DNA of 64,000 nt from contig OU452199.1 in the NCBI GenBank assembly GCA_911728435.2, forward strand, positions 10,860,860 through 10,924,859, in the 5' to 3' direction. The stretch is from Apoderus coryli (lineage: Eukaryota; Arthropoda; Insecta; Coleoptera; Attelabidae). The translations under genes were made by a program, and so were the position numbers. Numbering within the stretch: position 1 is the first letter of the stretch; the number at the start of each line of letters is the position of its first letter. The notes under the pieces were generated by a model that saw only the letters and a program-made list of their open reading frames with translations, was not told where the DNA came from and did not search any database. Below are positions 1 through 11,807 of the stretch, one piece after another.

Positions 1-1214
1 TACACAAGTGGACAAGCGACATAATCTTCATAAAAGTAGAATAACATATAGTTTTATTAGACGACTTTGTGAAATGAATCTTTTGTTTTCTTAAGTTTGC
101 CGCTTTGCGTTCGTCTATGTGTATTTACACGGTCGGTAGACATCAAAGTTGGTTCTATTATATGTGTGTGTGTCGTTAATTCAATATCAAAGGAACTATC
201 ATTGATGAATTAAGACTTTACAACATACACATACAGGATACAGTTGGATCTTGTCCACACTATTGCAACCATTTTCAACTTTAATAATATTTTGATGTGT
301 TTACGGCGGATGATTATAACGCGCAACTTTGAACTGAAATAATTGTTTCAGTGACGGCTTTGTGTAGGTTAAGCTAGTCTAGTTTAATACATTAAGTGAA
401 GTCATAAAGAACATGTGCAAAAATTTAATAGAATAATTTTAATGTACCTAAACTTTCGTACTTTACTCTCTGCATTTTACATCACAATAATCACGATAAA
501 AAGTCCAATTTTTATTATTAGGTATATTTTTCTAAAAGAGTATTATGCCTAAAAAAAGTTGAGTTTGACATGGATATAGATACAATTATAATAATTACCC
601 AGTTCCCCATTTTTATATATCTGTTATGTACTTATTTTATGAGTTTGTAAGCATTCTTGAACGCAGAGAGGCTGATGTAGTTTAGCTTGTATACTCATGT
701 CAGTATTCCCTTCTATCCAGTCAACATATCATACGGACGTGTTCTCTGCTCGCCATTTTTCTATCATATTTGTTGGTCTTTAATCACCACTTCGAATCAA
801 ATTTCAAAAATAAAAAAAAAAACATGTTCCAAATTTTTATATTTGGCCTTCCATTTCGACAGATTTGTATTCCATTTACTTAACGACATTTAATCTAATT
901 CGTTAGAATGGTTTTCTGCGCCGAAAATCAGGGCAATTAGTTTTAACATTCAAAATAATTTAAATTAAAAAAACAACTATTTTTTTGAGTTTGGAAGTTG
1001 AATATGCATTTTCAGTAGATAGTACAAAAAGTTTAGTTACTTAATACTTATTTTATTGATAACTAGTTTATTAATTGTTGACATTTATAAGTTTAGTCTA
1101 AAGCAAGAGGTTTTAGAAAAGTTTATTTTCATGCATACAAAATGCTGCAAAACAAATTTTGTTTTTTGAATTTTTGATTGATAATGATGAAGTCGATATT
1201 TGCTTTAATTTTGT
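1..1214. other. AT-rich non-coding DNA, nothing recognised
   Basis: No coding frame, RNA gene or repeat boundary is visible on either strand. The short frame near 687-893 has no family resemblance and lies in AT-rich sequence of the same composition as its surroundings, so I treat it as chance. If the gene starting at 10697 is real, this is its upstream intergenic DNA or an intron of a longer upstream transcript. Confidence 0.5.
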
Positions 1215-1389
1215 AGAGACAAAAGTATTAGTATACTTTTATGTTCTCAAACAACGTAAATTTACGTGCAAGTACAGCCACATCAATTATTGTACTTTGG
1301 ACGGGGAAACGTAAGTACGAGTACTTTAAATGTATACTAAGAGTACAGTCTTCAAGTAAGTACTTTTACCCGAGTAACGCACAACTCTG
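1215..1389. mobile_element. hAT-type terminal fragment
   Basis: The stretch ends in ACAACTCTG; its reverse complement CAGAGTTGT is the kind of terminus carried by many insect hAT transposons. The preceding 170 bases are dense in AGTAC/GTACTT words in both orientations, such as AGTACTTT and AAGTACTTTTACC, which looks like the subterminal repeats to which hAT transposases bind. No matching opposite end was found to the left, so this is at most a truncated copy. No transposase coding sequence is present. The 8 bases after the end (1390-1397) could not be matched to a target duplication. Confidence 0.4.
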
Positions 1390-1540
1390 CATTTAGGTTA
1401 ACATAGTTCTAAATATTATCATTCTTTGCCTCGAATTTGTTTAACTTAACAATTGCTAAGTAAACATGTGTTATAGAGTCAAGTTCTCGATTTTACTATA
1501 GTTAGTATTATTGTATGTTTCCTTTGTGTGTTTGGGTTAA

Positions 1541-1661
1541 GTTAGAGTAGCCTCGGCGATAGACTTCGCCCTATGCATTCGTTGCAGATTTATTCTTTTC
1601 TATATTATTTATATATTTGTAAGAGCGCAATAAACTCGATTTTTATTATTATTATCGTTAT
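1541..1661 (+). repeat. LINE 3' tail with TTA microsatellite
   Basis: A somewhat more GC-rich leader (around 1548-1585, with TAGCCTCGGCGATAG) runs into AATAAACTCG and then TTTTATTATTATTATCG. An AATAAA signal followed by a short TTA/TTAT repeat is typical of 3' ends of insect jockey/RTE-like non-LTR retrotransposons. No reverse transcriptase frame precedes it, so it would be a severely 5'-truncated insertion. Two other tails of the same architecture lie at 29230-29300 and 41390-41485. Confidence 0.45.
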
Positions 1662-2213
1662 ATTATCGTTATATGTAATGTCTAGCAATCCCTAAAATTA
1701 TTCACAATACATATTGCCGGCTAAGCATTAGATATCTCTATACATTCCATTCAATCGGCATATTGGCTGTTGAACACTATATTATACGCAAATAATTATA
1801 CATTTTTATGCTGTACAAATAATACTTAAGCTTGATCTCAAAATAGTATCACTGCATTAGGGCGAAGTGGAATATTGAAAACTCGTTTATTACTTCTGCA
1901 AAACACTATTTTGATCTCTTTGTAAAACTCAGTTTTCGATCTCTCCTCCTCTACGCCAAAGGTTCTACTCATAGATTATATGAAAAATGGAGATTATATT
2001 AAAAAAAAATGATAAAAAAATCACAACACAACCAACAACCCGAAATGCTAAGTCCGTATCTGTGTTTTCTACACTTTCATATACAAATTAGTCGGTTTTG
2101 TGATGTTTTATGAATTATTAATAAATCATCGTTTTATTAGAAAATTTCTTTTGTGTGACTCAAATCCGTTTATATTTCTAATTTTATTACCGCATGTTTA
2201 TAATAGCTTATTT

Positions 2214-2268
2214 AACACGTTTAAACACATTAATCGAAATGATTAATTATTATTTTTTTAAACGTGTT
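2214..2268. repeat. 12-bp inverted repeat (hairpin)
   Basis: AACACGTTTAAA at 2214-2225 is repeated as its exact reverse complement at 2257-2268, with a 31-bp AT-rich spacer. The stem could be the end of a small MITE or a chance palindrome in AT-rich DNA. No gene or terminator context explains it. Confidence 0.45.
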
Positions 2269-2295
2269 TATGGTCTTATTATTTATTAATTTTTG

Positions 2296-2333
2296 TTTAT
2301 TTATAAAGTTGTGATATTTATTTATAAAGTTGT
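2296..2333. repeat. short tandem duplication, 21-bp unit
   Basis: TTTATTTATAAAGTTGT occurs at 2296-2312 and again at 2317-2333, separated by GATA, giving about 1.8 copies of a 21-bp unit. This looks like a slippage-type duplication in non-coding DNA. Confidence 0.7.
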
Positions 2334-3654
2334 TTTGAAAAAGATTGTCTTCAGTAGAAATTTAGACAGTGGGGTTTTATAGTTTTTGTAATTTATTTTG
2401 GTTCCGCTTATGGATTGAACTGATATAATGGCATTGGATACATCGTATTATTAGAACAAATCAATTTAATTAATATCAATTATCTCTAAAATAAATAAAA
2501 AGAAGTACACAAATGAAGAACATTTGAGTCTGTCATAATTTGCCCTTGGCAATCTCTATAATTGAAGTTAAATTAATATGACGAAAATCTTGACTGACTG
2601 CAAAAATTTATTTTAGAAATTAAGCTTAAGAGCTTGTATAACTTAAAAGTCTTCAAACAGTACATCATATGAGACACAAATCACAAATAAACTTAACAGC
2701 GGAAACACGAATTTATGTATGTGTGCATGCCCTCAAATGTCAATTGAAAACACGCCGTTAAATTTTCAAATAATCTCTAAAATTAAAACTTTAAACCCCT
2801 TTTAAGTAACTGCCCGACCTCTAATTTGGAATAATACTCTGGCACGTGATAGATATTATACCAAAATCAAAAACAGCATAAACCTCTCGACATAGAGACA
2901 ACATTAGCCGAGCATATAGAAAACACTGGAGCAAATCGATCACAAATGTCAAAAGTCCAGAAATAAGTCACGGATTTCACTTATTTTTGGAAAAATAACT
3001 GGGGAGAAACATTGATTTAAAAGATGTATAATATGTGTGTATAGATATCCAAAAGGGGTGTACTTATAGGGGATAAACTTCCAACATATGTTCAAATAAC
3101 CTTTGGGTTAATTATATCTTTAAATTGTGAATAGTACAGAAACGGAATTCCACTTATTCTAGATAAAGTTTATGTTCAGATTATATACGATGGGGGTTTT
3201 AACACTGATTTCATCCCTAGATAATGTCGGAAAATAATGGAAATAAATATTCACATTAACTTGAAACATGTGGTTGATTATATTATGGTTGCAATAGATC
3301 TTTATTTACCGTTGCTATTTTTGATGTAATTTAAATAGAGCATCAATATAAATTAAGTAAAAAATATAATATTTCATAATTTATGCGGAGAATGTTTTTT
3401 CGTATACTTACCTCGTATAGGTTCCAACTGGTATTGATTACCTATTTAACAACGAACTATTTAAAGTATAGTATTTTAAGGAAGTAGCGTGAGTTTTTAT
3501 GAATAGCTTAATTTGGGCAGTCTCAAATATGTTGAAAGAAAAAAAAAAACGAGAAAAGTGATAATCATGTATGACGTCGTATAAATTTTTTACAAAATGT
3601 GGAACACGGATTCGTAAACTGCCATATAAAGAATTTTAGTTTCACCGATTTGAA

Positions 3655-4630
3655 TTCATATATAATATATAGAATATACACAGAATAGTGTCCCTCAGGG
3701 TTCACATCTGAGACCTCTATTATTTAATTTGCTTGTGAATGATATTACCAAAGGTCTTCCTTAACAGCTACTTTAGGCTTTTTGCAGATGATTTAAAGAT
3801 TTATAGAAGGGTTCTGACATTGTGGAATGCAGAAAGTTTACAGGCAGCGTTGAATAAATAGTTTTTGTGGTGTGAAGCGAACGGCATGGATCTAAATATA
3901 TCTAAATGTTTTGTTATACATTTTAATAGATCAAGGATGCCTATAAATTATAATTTAAATATTGAGGGCTCTGAATTGTGCTGTCAGAGATCTTGGTTTC
4001 CTGCTCGATAGTTTCCTGTCGCTGTCGTGTGTTGCTCGTTACATTACACTAATAAAGTATTTAGATTGCTGAGATTTTTAAGACGACTGCCGATTTTAGC
4101 GACATGAATTCGTTTAAGTGTTTGTAGTGCTCTCTGATTAGACCACACATCTTACCGCTGCCATAGTCACAGTTTAGAAAAAGCACGAAACAGTTTTTTA
4201 CGTTATATTTCGTATAAGCTCGGGTATCCTCCTGGGATGAATGCTGTTTTTGATTATGGATCTATACTAGACCATTTACAGCTTTCTACTCTAGAGGCTA
4301 GCAGAGGCAAGAGGGACCTTATTATTGTCTTTAAATTATTAAATTACCAAGTTCATTGCTTGAACGTTTGGCTAAAGTTGGAATTCATGTTCCGTCTAGG
4401 AGCACACGGGCCGTCGCCTTATTTCATGAGCCTTTTCATAGCACAAATTACGCCTCAATTTCTTTTAACGAGAGTTCCGGCTCTAGTAGCAGCACGATTT
4501 TTCGGTGACTCACGTATCTTTATGCGTGAGCTGACAAGATGTTTGGTTCAAACGACGTGCGATAAGGAAAGTATAAACATTATTTTATTTTCAGAATCTA
4601 TCAATCATCTGATAACGTGTTCTTTATAAT
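3655..4630 (+). pseudogene. Decayed LINE reverse transcriptase fragment
   Basis: This is a dead piece of a non-LTR retrotransposon polymerase (jockey/CR1-like group). Near 3689-3715 a frame reads SVPQGSHLRPLLF, the reverse transcriptase motif usually seen as GVPQGS.LGPLLF. At about 3775-3805 another frame gives FRLFADDLKIYRRV, which contains the catalytic FADD box. Around 4190-4240 comes FLRYISYKLGYPPG, and 4237-4345 reads GSILDHLQLSTLEASRGKRD, the conserved C-terminal part of such ORF2 proteins. The motifs lie in different frames and are broken by stops and frameshifts, so it cannot be translated. The 130-codon open frame at 4237-4629 is only the last open part of this remnant, followed by frameshifted sequence, and is not a host gene. 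The endonuclease and 5' part of the polymerase are missing (5' truncation). Confidence 0.85.
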
Positions 4631-6882
4631 GCTGAAATAGAATTTTTCACAACAATACAAAATTAGCCATCTTTTATAGCTTTGCATTTGGGGACTGATC
4701 AAACAGTCTTAATGATTATTATTTTTCCTCCTTCTGATTGTTACAGGCAACTATGACTTCAAAGGCTTCATTTGACCACTTAAGTCTTATAACATCAAAT
4801 AAAATATACTTATAGTATCTAATGTATATTAGATGAGCTGTCTATGTGATGAATTACAGGGACCCACACCTCCACATCTTTGTATAAATACTTTATAATT
4901 ACATACCGGGAAATTGTTTTGAATCTGTCTTTTAATTTCAACGTTCACAATGTGTTTCAACTGGTTTATCGTTTGTTTTTGCAGAATATTTTAAGTTTTC
5001 TAATTTGCATTAAAGCTTTCAAATATGGTTTTGACAAACAAAGACGAAATATGATCTTAAGGTTTCATTCACAATTAAAGTAAAAGTGTAAGTAAATTTC
5101 TCTCGGTAAAGAGTGGTTAGAGATCACGAGACGACCCAATGAAATTATTTTATTTTATTTATGTCATTTTTGAAGAAATCATACCAAAGATTAATGTATA
5201 TTAATCTTTTGTATAACAATAAGCATTTTCATACTTCAACGCCGGCTATACTACAGTCGGATGAAAATTTTTAATTGTTACACAACCGAAGAACAATACT
5301 TCTTAGCTGCAATTCTTCGTCATACGTAGATAAAATATTCTAAAAAAAAAACAACATATATTAAATAAATGGCGTTGCAAAATCACGAAGATCATAGTCA
5401 TTATCTGGTCTGAGAGTAGGTATTTCACAAAAATAAATTAATGGACGAATTCAATAATGATTTCATATTAAAGTTGTGAGCAGGCAGAATACTTTGTAAT
5501 TAACCCCTTATAACAGTCTGTAATAAATGATGTAATTAATAAGAAAATATAGCCTTAAGTATATATAGTGGTTTATAAAAGATGGTAATTATGAGCAGTG
5601 TGGTAATTTATACCATCTTAGATCTGAATATGAGTGATGACTGTTTTAATCGACGAATATATAAGCATTTTTGTTTAATAGGTGGGTAATTTAGAAAATT
5701 TATCCTGAAAACTGTTTCTTTGTTTTAGATAAAGTATAGTTTTTATTTATTTATATTATTTGGAATTTGAAATTTGCATATTTTTGGAAATAAAAAAAGG
5801 TTTGTTTTTTAATTTTTTCAATTGTGTAAAGATGAGAATTAATTAAAGTTCTGAGGAAAATGATGGAAAAGCAGCTAAAAACGTATGTTTAGACTGAAAT
5901 TTATTAAATACAGAAATCTTTTTAGAGCGAAACAAAAAATCTTCGTAAGCGAAGGTGAGCATGGATTCATATTTGGCATAGGCTCACGCTGATAAGATTT
6001 TCTACGTGTCCCTATGAAAGATTCCTTGATATTAATAAAAAAATATTAACAACTTAATAAATGTAGTTTTCTAGATTATACATTGCGATCCTGAATTTAT
6101 TATAATCAAAAGTAAATATGTATTATTTGAGATTTTTAAGGTTTTAATATTACACCGGTTATAGGCAACTACTGCATCGGTTTAAAATTTAAAATATGTT
6201 ATAATTATCTGTGTGCCAATTGTACTGAATTAGCTGTTATTAATCATTGAGTAATTAGTAGATAGATTGTTAATCACTTTGAAAAATGAAATATTGGACA
6301 GGTTTGCCTAAAATGAAAAATATCATATTGGATTGTTATTTGCTCCCTGTATAATAAAAAATGTACACATATACATTTTATGAGTTTGAATTACTGTAGT
6401 TGTTGGCTCCTAAAATCTACCTTTTTATTTGAATTTTCAAAGAACCAGACAACCCTTACTAAGGAGAATAATAATTGACTTGAGACGATATTCGTTTTCT
6501 ATTTGTATTACAGGTAACGATGGTAAAATCATCTTACTTTAAGGTTGATCCCTTGGGCGGTTTTATTACCATCTAATACTTTGATGCATTTTTAGCGTTA
6601 AATGTGTTATTTTGAAGTGTAAATTGACAAACATATTTATAGCATATAAAATATGAAAACAGAAATTTTCAGATATACTTATAAAATTAATGTGTGTTTC
6701 TGCAGACCAGCAGTTAATCTAAGATCTAGTTACGAATAAAAGCTTTAATTAATATATCATTCTATTTAAAATAATATTACTCTAAAACGTTAATAAGGAC
6801 AGTGACATAGAGATGAGTTTGAAGTGCTAATCAGTAAACGTAAACACTTAATATTACACTGTTGGAATATCCTCAGCAATCA
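4631..6882. other. AT-rich non-coding DNA
   Basis: Apart from the hairpin at 5186-5209, no gene, RNA or repeat boundary was recognised. Short open frames such as 4880-5083 have no family resemblance and are attributed to chance. Confidence 0.5.
5186..5209. repeat. Perfect 10-bp hairpin
   Basis: AAAGATTAAT and its exact reverse complement ATTAATCTTT are separated by only GTAT. The hairpin lies alone in AT-rich non-coding sequence. It is too short to classify and too isolated to be a terminator of a known gene. Confidence 0.6.
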
Positions 6883-7920
6883 GGGGGGCTTTATTTGAAT
6901 CGATCGCAAATATTTACGTGCATGCAAAGTTGCGTTAATTTGTTCGTATGCGCAACTTGTTTTGGGCGAATAGCTTTATTTGAAATTGCGACTAAACGTG
7001 TGCATCCCTACTTGCGTGCATGCAAAAGATGCACTCACTCGCTACGTTGCCAGTTATCTTTGTAGAGATCAACCAATCAAGTGTTTGGATTTTATGAAAT
7101 TTCGACATAGAATAAGAAAACTACGTAGCTTTCTTATTCTATGTTTTCGATGACATATATTTGTTATTGGTTTGATGTTTTAAGGTTAGAATTTTTTACA
7201 TTGATATTAGTTTTTCGGGATTGTTTTTATTAGTAATTTATTTAATACTCAACGTAGTAATTATGTACATATTTATTATTATCATTGTGTATAATTTAAT
7301 ATACCTATATATAGCTAAAAATAAACTGTTGAGAATAATGTCACTTTTTACTTCCTGACTTCCTAGCATTAGATTATCTTCAAATTATACACAATAAATT
7401 TAAGTAACGTTTTCTCGACATACGAAATGAAAGTTTTTCAGTTGTATCAAGAAATCCTACTACAAAGGAAACTTCAACAGACTCTCTTATCGAATACCTT
7501 ATACAGATTAATATTTTCATTCTTTTACTGAAAAACCCATTCCAATTAACATCCCGCCACTTCAAAACCAGGCAATACATTATTATCTTTTAAAATTCAT
7601 ATTTAAAACATAAACCAACTGAAATAACTCAAAAAAGAACTTTTAAACTAACAAAATTATTAAAAGATCCAACACGCGATAATCAAAATTAAAATTTATT
7701 TGATGTGAAATGTCAAAAATAAAATAAACTGACGTCTTGTCATGCATTGCGTGTACGAAAGTTGACTTGCGATCGGTATACCCCCATGCGCAAAAGTTGC
7801 GAGTGGTACAAATTCATATCGCTCGCAGTGCATTTCAAATAAGCCGTGCACCATTTTGTAATCGCAAATGACGTGATTTGCGTACACGGAAAGTTGCACC
7901 GATTTCAAATAAAGCCCCCC
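6883..7920. mobile_element. TIR element with GGGGGGCTTTATTTGAA ends
   Basis: The left end GGGGGGCTTTATTTGAATCG is mirrored at the right end by the complement of GGGGGGCTTTATTTGAAATCG, so about 20 bp of near-perfect terminal inverted repeat bound a 1,038-bp unit. Both arms are unusually rich in GC for the window and share words such as TGCGCAACTT, TTGCGTACACGGAAAGTTGC and GCATGCAAA. No transposase was recognised inside, so it is probably non-autonomous. A clean target duplication was not found: the flanks are ...AGCAATCA and AGACAGTA..., so the superfamily is uncertain. Open frames at 6862-7065 and 7696-7908 merely cover the arms. A 38-bp palindrome lies inside at 7106-7143. Confidence 0.65.
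7106..7143. repeat. 38-bp near-perfect palindrome
   Basis: CATAGAATAAGAAA is followed by a central CTACGTAG region and then TTTCTTATTCTATG. The arms are exact reverse complements (14 bp) and the centre is itself almost palindromic. It lies inside the G-tract TIR element and may be part of its fold-back structure or a smaller palindromic insertion. Confidence 0.8.
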
Positions 7921-8555
7921 AGACAGTAAAGATCTTATAAATGCATGTATATATCAAAGAAGAACAGTTCGCACGCCAGTACAAACAAATCTGGATAAAT
8001 AAAACTTTGCTTAAATCTAAAGTTGCATAATATACAACATTATTTTCTAATGTTAAGAGATCTCACACGAACTTGGGCATAATTACTACTACATAAACAT
8101 CGATATATCACGATTATCTTTATTTAATACAACTCTCCGGCTTCTAACCGATGATTGACAGTATCATGAGACGTTTAATAGAAACTGCCAAAAACATGCT
8201 TTAATCTTGACATTCTCAAGCAACACAAAAACTACAAAGTCTATGCCATTGGTTCTATAATGTATAGTTTCCTTTGTTTTTGTGTTTCTGAGTAAGAATA
8301 TCGATGTGAGTGAAAAATCTAATTAATAAAGGATTTAGTTTTAAAATATCTTGCCAAAATCGTAATGTGCTTCAACTTCCTGCTGGGGGGGTTTTCGAAA
8401 TATAGATGAAAATTTCTTTTACCCAGTATGATATTTTTTTGTGAATTTAATACCAATAAATAATGCCTACAACCTTTTTTGTATAGAAGGTTTTTATGAG
8501 CGCTATAAAAGATGAATATGGCAACACTGCTTTCACCAGTATTCAATTAGGTATA
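7921..8555. other. Non-coding DNA, nothing recognised
   Basis: No coding or repeat signal was identified between the two neighbouring TIR elements. Open frames here on either strand, such as 8319-8546, show no family resemblance. Confidence 0.5.
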
Positions 8556-9900
8556 CAGGTTGTCCCAAACGGATTTGACCAGGCCCTAATTCTCAAGCTA
8601 GTAAGATATTTTTTGGGACAAAATATATGTATGCAGTCTGTCCAAGATAAGAATGGGATAGCATTGGAATCTTGGAAACGGTAGGAGTTACAATGTCGGT
8701 TAAATTAGAGAAAAGTTGTACAATTTAAACTCCTTTTAAATGGTGTTTTCAAAAGTAAAGTAACTTTAGCCGTTTTCGAGAATTTTGCAAAAAACAATTT
8801 TTTGCGATACTATACTCTAACTATAAGCGCTGCTATTATTTTAACTGTGGTTCAGTGGCAAACTTTGGCAATTTTTCTTGAATAATTTTAAATAACAGCT
8901 AAAAATACTGAAAACTTGTTTAAACCATTAAATCTGATATAGCACCTATTTTTAAATTGAAAATGGCTTTGAATTTAACAATAAAAATCCAGAGCCATAT
9001 TTAAAAAAACCAAGTTGATGATGGTTTTTCGAAAACGAAACGTCGTAGTGAAAATTTGTAAAAGTGGTCTTTTTCTCCTCAAAAAGTAACAGTAAGGAAG
9101 TGCTTTTATTTTTTTTATATCTGTAAAAATAATGTCAGAAATAAATAAAAACTAAAATCGCAAAAAATCGATTTTTAAAAAATTCTCGAAAACGGCTAAA
9201 GTTAGATTACTTTTGAAAATACGATTTAAAAGGTGTCTAAATTGTACAACTCTAATTTAACCGACATTGTAACTCCTACCGGTTGCAAGAGTCAAATGCT
9301 ATCCCATTCTTATCTTGGACACAGTGTATATAGGTATATAATATAATTGATTGAATAAAACACGTCTACTCAATCAATACCAATCACTCCTCGATAAATG
9401 GATTACTTCAGAAGATATAATATAATGTTTAGCTGTGAAAATGCTTTCAAATTGCAGTTTAATTTTTTTTTTAACTTTTAAACTAGACCAAATATACTTT
9501 TTAACATATTATCATAGAATGTCCATATCTATTATTTTTTTTTCGGACTGTTCATAAACTGACAAAATTAATTTTTAAAATCTAAATCAAGTTACTTAAT
9601 TGAATATCTTAAAAACCAACTTTAAAAAAAAAAGACAAACAACGATTTCACATTAGTTTAATAATTTGAAAGGCTACATACTTTAATATATGTTCAAACT
9701 GTAGACCTTCAGCACCAACACAAGCTTCAAGTCTTGTCAACAAGTTACGTGAAGGGTGAAGTTTGATTTTTAAAGGAAAATATATTGACACTGTAATTCT
9801 AAAGCATTTTCACAACTAAACATTATAGCTTTTGTTCCAAAAAAAATAACTTAACTTGTTTAAGGATTAGGGCCTGGTCAAATCAGTGTGGGACACCCCG
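8556..9900 (-). mobile_element. mariner-like remnant, TA-flanked, host of a nested element
   Basis: The left end CAGGTTGTCCCAAACGG and the right end (complement CGGGGTGTCCCACACTG) are preceded and followed by TA (8554-8555 and 9901-9902), the Tc1/mariner target duplication. The inverted repeats extend at least 70 bp and share ATTTGACCAGGCCCTAAT. On the minus strand near 9760-9695 a frame reads NLLTRLEACVGAEGLQFEH, resembling the extreme C-terminus of mariner transposases, which often ends GGHFEHLL. The rest of the transposase is gone or unreadable. A second TIR element (8634-9326) sits within the left arm. Confidence 0.75.
8634..9326. mobile_element. Nested long-TIR MITE (Tc1/mariner type)
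   Basis: CAGTCTGTCCAAGATAAGAA at the left is mirrored by CACTGTGTCCAAGATAAGAA (reverse complement) at the right. Pairing continues for about 190 bp on each side, including TAGGAGTTACAATGTCGG and CTCGAAAACGGCTAAAG-like words. The unit is 693 bp with no recognisable coding sequence. The right end is followed by TA; the left has TG, so one copy of the target site has mutated. It interrupts the left arm of the larger 8556-9900 element and must therefore be the younger of the two. Confidence 0.75.
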
Positions 9901-10519
9901 TATTATTCAGAAACGCCAATAAACCATTTTGGACAGAAAAACTTGAAAGGTCTTAAAAATAATCAAACATTTCAGTTATTTTACCAACTGTGTATGTAGG
10001 CGTAGTTCTTTCATATTTCTATTTGTAAAGTATTGTTGAAGCATTAATAAATACAAAACTACCTGCCAATCATAAATGTTCAATCGCATCTCTTACGTTC
10101 CTCAACTTAATACCCAAAATAAAATATTTAGCTTTCAAGTTTTTAAAAAATATTATTCTAAGGCTTGGATATGTAATAAAGTAATAACTTTCTACCTGCG
10201 CATATTTAATTTTTCAAAGAATTGAAAATCACTCCAAACTTCTTAGATCGACCTTGCCAGAACTACCCTATGTTAAATACATATAATATATAAAATTTCC
10301 CCTTCCATGTTTTAGAAAAGAATCTTTCGTTGCTTGCAATCTAATTTATTATAGCCTTTTCAGTAAATATCTATACTTCTAGGTACCTACCTCAGAATAA
10401 ATAGGTAGAATTGACACGATAAAGTTTTATGAAAAAATCTTAATTCGTAGATTTTGATATGTTTGAATAAATATTTTGCTATATAAATAAAAATTTATTT
10501 TTGACGAATTCTTTTCTAC
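9901..10519. other. Non-coding DNA upstream of the first exon
   Basis: No repeat or coding signal was recognised. The stretch lies directly upstream of the proposed 5' region of the ARID3-type gene and may hold its promoter, but I see no defined core element. Confidence 0.4.
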
Positions 10520-10696
10520 GCCGGACTTTGTGAATACATTATCGTTTAGGGACTTTTATAATAGTGATTTGGATTTTATTTGATTGTTCATATATCCGTT
10601 TTAATCAAGTGTCTTAATTAGGATAATAATTAATTTAACGTGTGAAGTGACATAGTGCTTATAATATTCGGTTTTTTGTGGTTTTGAGATAAAAAC
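10520..10696 (+). promoter_or_regulatory. Probable 5' UTR/promoter region of the ARID3-type transcript
   Basis: This stretch precedes the ATG at 10697. It has no long open frame: an in-frame TGA lies four codons before the ATG (TTTTGAGATAAAAACATG), so the coding sequence most likely starts at 10697 and not further upstream. The sequence just before the ATG, AAAAAC, matches the A-rich context favoured by insect start codons. No TATA box or initiator could be assigned with confidence. An alternative is that a 5' UTR exon is spliced to TTTTGAG|ATAAAAAC shortly before the ATG. Confidence 0.35.
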
Positions 10697-10774
10697 ATGT
10701 CTTTGTTAAAAATTGTTGAGGAATTCCAACGTCAAAATGAACAGAAGTCATCCAGCTCTAGAGACGCAATTGAG
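10697..10774 (+). CDS. First coding exon, probable dead ringer/ARID3-type protein (short N-terminus)
   Basis: This 26-codon exon starts MSLLKIVEEF and ends SSSSRDAIE, and closes with a consensus donor GAG|GTGAGT in phase 0. It is visibly less AT-rich than its surroundings, the ATG context is good (AAAAAC before ATG), and a stop lies in frame just upstream. The next plausible coding exon on this strand is the ARID exon at 35558, which begins in phase 0, so the two join without a frame change. The result is a protein whose ARID domain starts at about residue 27. In known ARID3 proteins the segment before the domain is longer and acidic or low-complexity, and usually ends in a QFKQ-like motif. 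This would therefore be an alternative, short N-terminus from an internal promoter. I do not recognise the 26 residues themselves. The exon could belong to another spliced form or gene; transcript evidence would decide. Confidence 0.5.
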
Positions 10775-11806
10775 GTGAGTTTATTAGTAATTATGAGATT
10801 AACTAGCTCACCAATAGCCGTCGTATATCGGTATATTAAGATCAAAACGTTCCCTGAACAATATTGCACTTCTTTGAGATTTTTCCTCGTCGTTTTTTAA
10901 TTTTTTAGAAGACCCAACCCACAATATTTCGCAAAAATTGATATTTTTTTAATTAAAAGCTCGATTACAATAGAAAAGTTTGAAATAAAAAATCTTTGGA
11001 TGAAGCACTTTTGAAAGAAACAAATGATTATAAAACATTACACAGTCCTTACAGTGTTGTCAAGTTGTTTGTCATTAACACTGAGTTTAAAACTAAGCAA
11101 AAAGATAGAAAATTCCCTCGAAAAAAATTTGAACCACGTAAAAATATTTGGCAATATCGCATGGTCCGTTCTCTCACACAACGTCGTCACATTTAAGTGA
11201 TCCGTTATTTTTTGGTTGAATTTGTAAATGTAACGAAACTTGTAACAAAATAACCATATTTTAATATTTTAGCAAATTTATTTTACTTCAAAAAGTGCTT
11301 TAATGTGTGTATAATGGCATTTTTTGTTTCAAAAGAAAGGAGGCAATTTAACATTTTATTATTTATTTAAGAAAAAAAAACTATAAGATCCATCGATTTT
11401 TAAGTTTCATTCAACTCTGTATGAGGTAAGCTTTATATAAAGTTAAGAAAATTTCCACAATTCTGTGGGTCATCAAATTTGTTAGAAACGTCGAAATTTG
11501 TGAATATATTTCAAAAAACATAAATATTATATTTATGCGTACAATAAATTTCTGTCATGACACGCCCTGTACACCTTATATATATGTTACAAAACTTAAC
11601 AAAAAAACATGTACCTAAATAAAAACTAATAAAAATGTTTTACTTTTAGCATTTTCTTAAATAAAAAAAGTCTGAAATCTATCCAATTATATTTTTAACG
11701 CAACCTTAAAAATATTATATATTCTTAATAACGGCATTTAACTCTGGATCTGGAATTTGAGGAGGATATCATGTCACGGCTTGCCATCATTAGGCAGTCC
11801 CCTTAT
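10775..11806. other. Non-coding intronic DNA
   Basis: Only AT-rich sequence is seen. A 66-codon open frame at 10996-11196 (TTG start, lysine-rich, ending QYRMVRSLTQRRHI) has slightly better codon texture than its neighbours. It may be a worn transposon fragment, but I cannot place it in a family. Confidence 0.45.
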
Positions 11807-11807
11807 A

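Larger units (their letters stand above)
1662..3654. other. AT-rich non-coding DNA
   Basis: Apart from the inverted repeat at 2214-2268 and the tandem duplication at 2296-2333, I see no coding, RNA or transposon signal in this stretch. Confidence 0.5.

Noticed and set aside
4237..4629. 130-codon open frame as a host gene
   Set aside because: The first 36 residues match the C-terminal part of LINE ORF2 proteins and continue the upstream reverse transcriptase remnant in other frames.
7696..7908. Minus-strand 70-codon frame as a gene
   Set aside because: It lies wholly in the right inverted-repeat arm of the 6883-7920 element.
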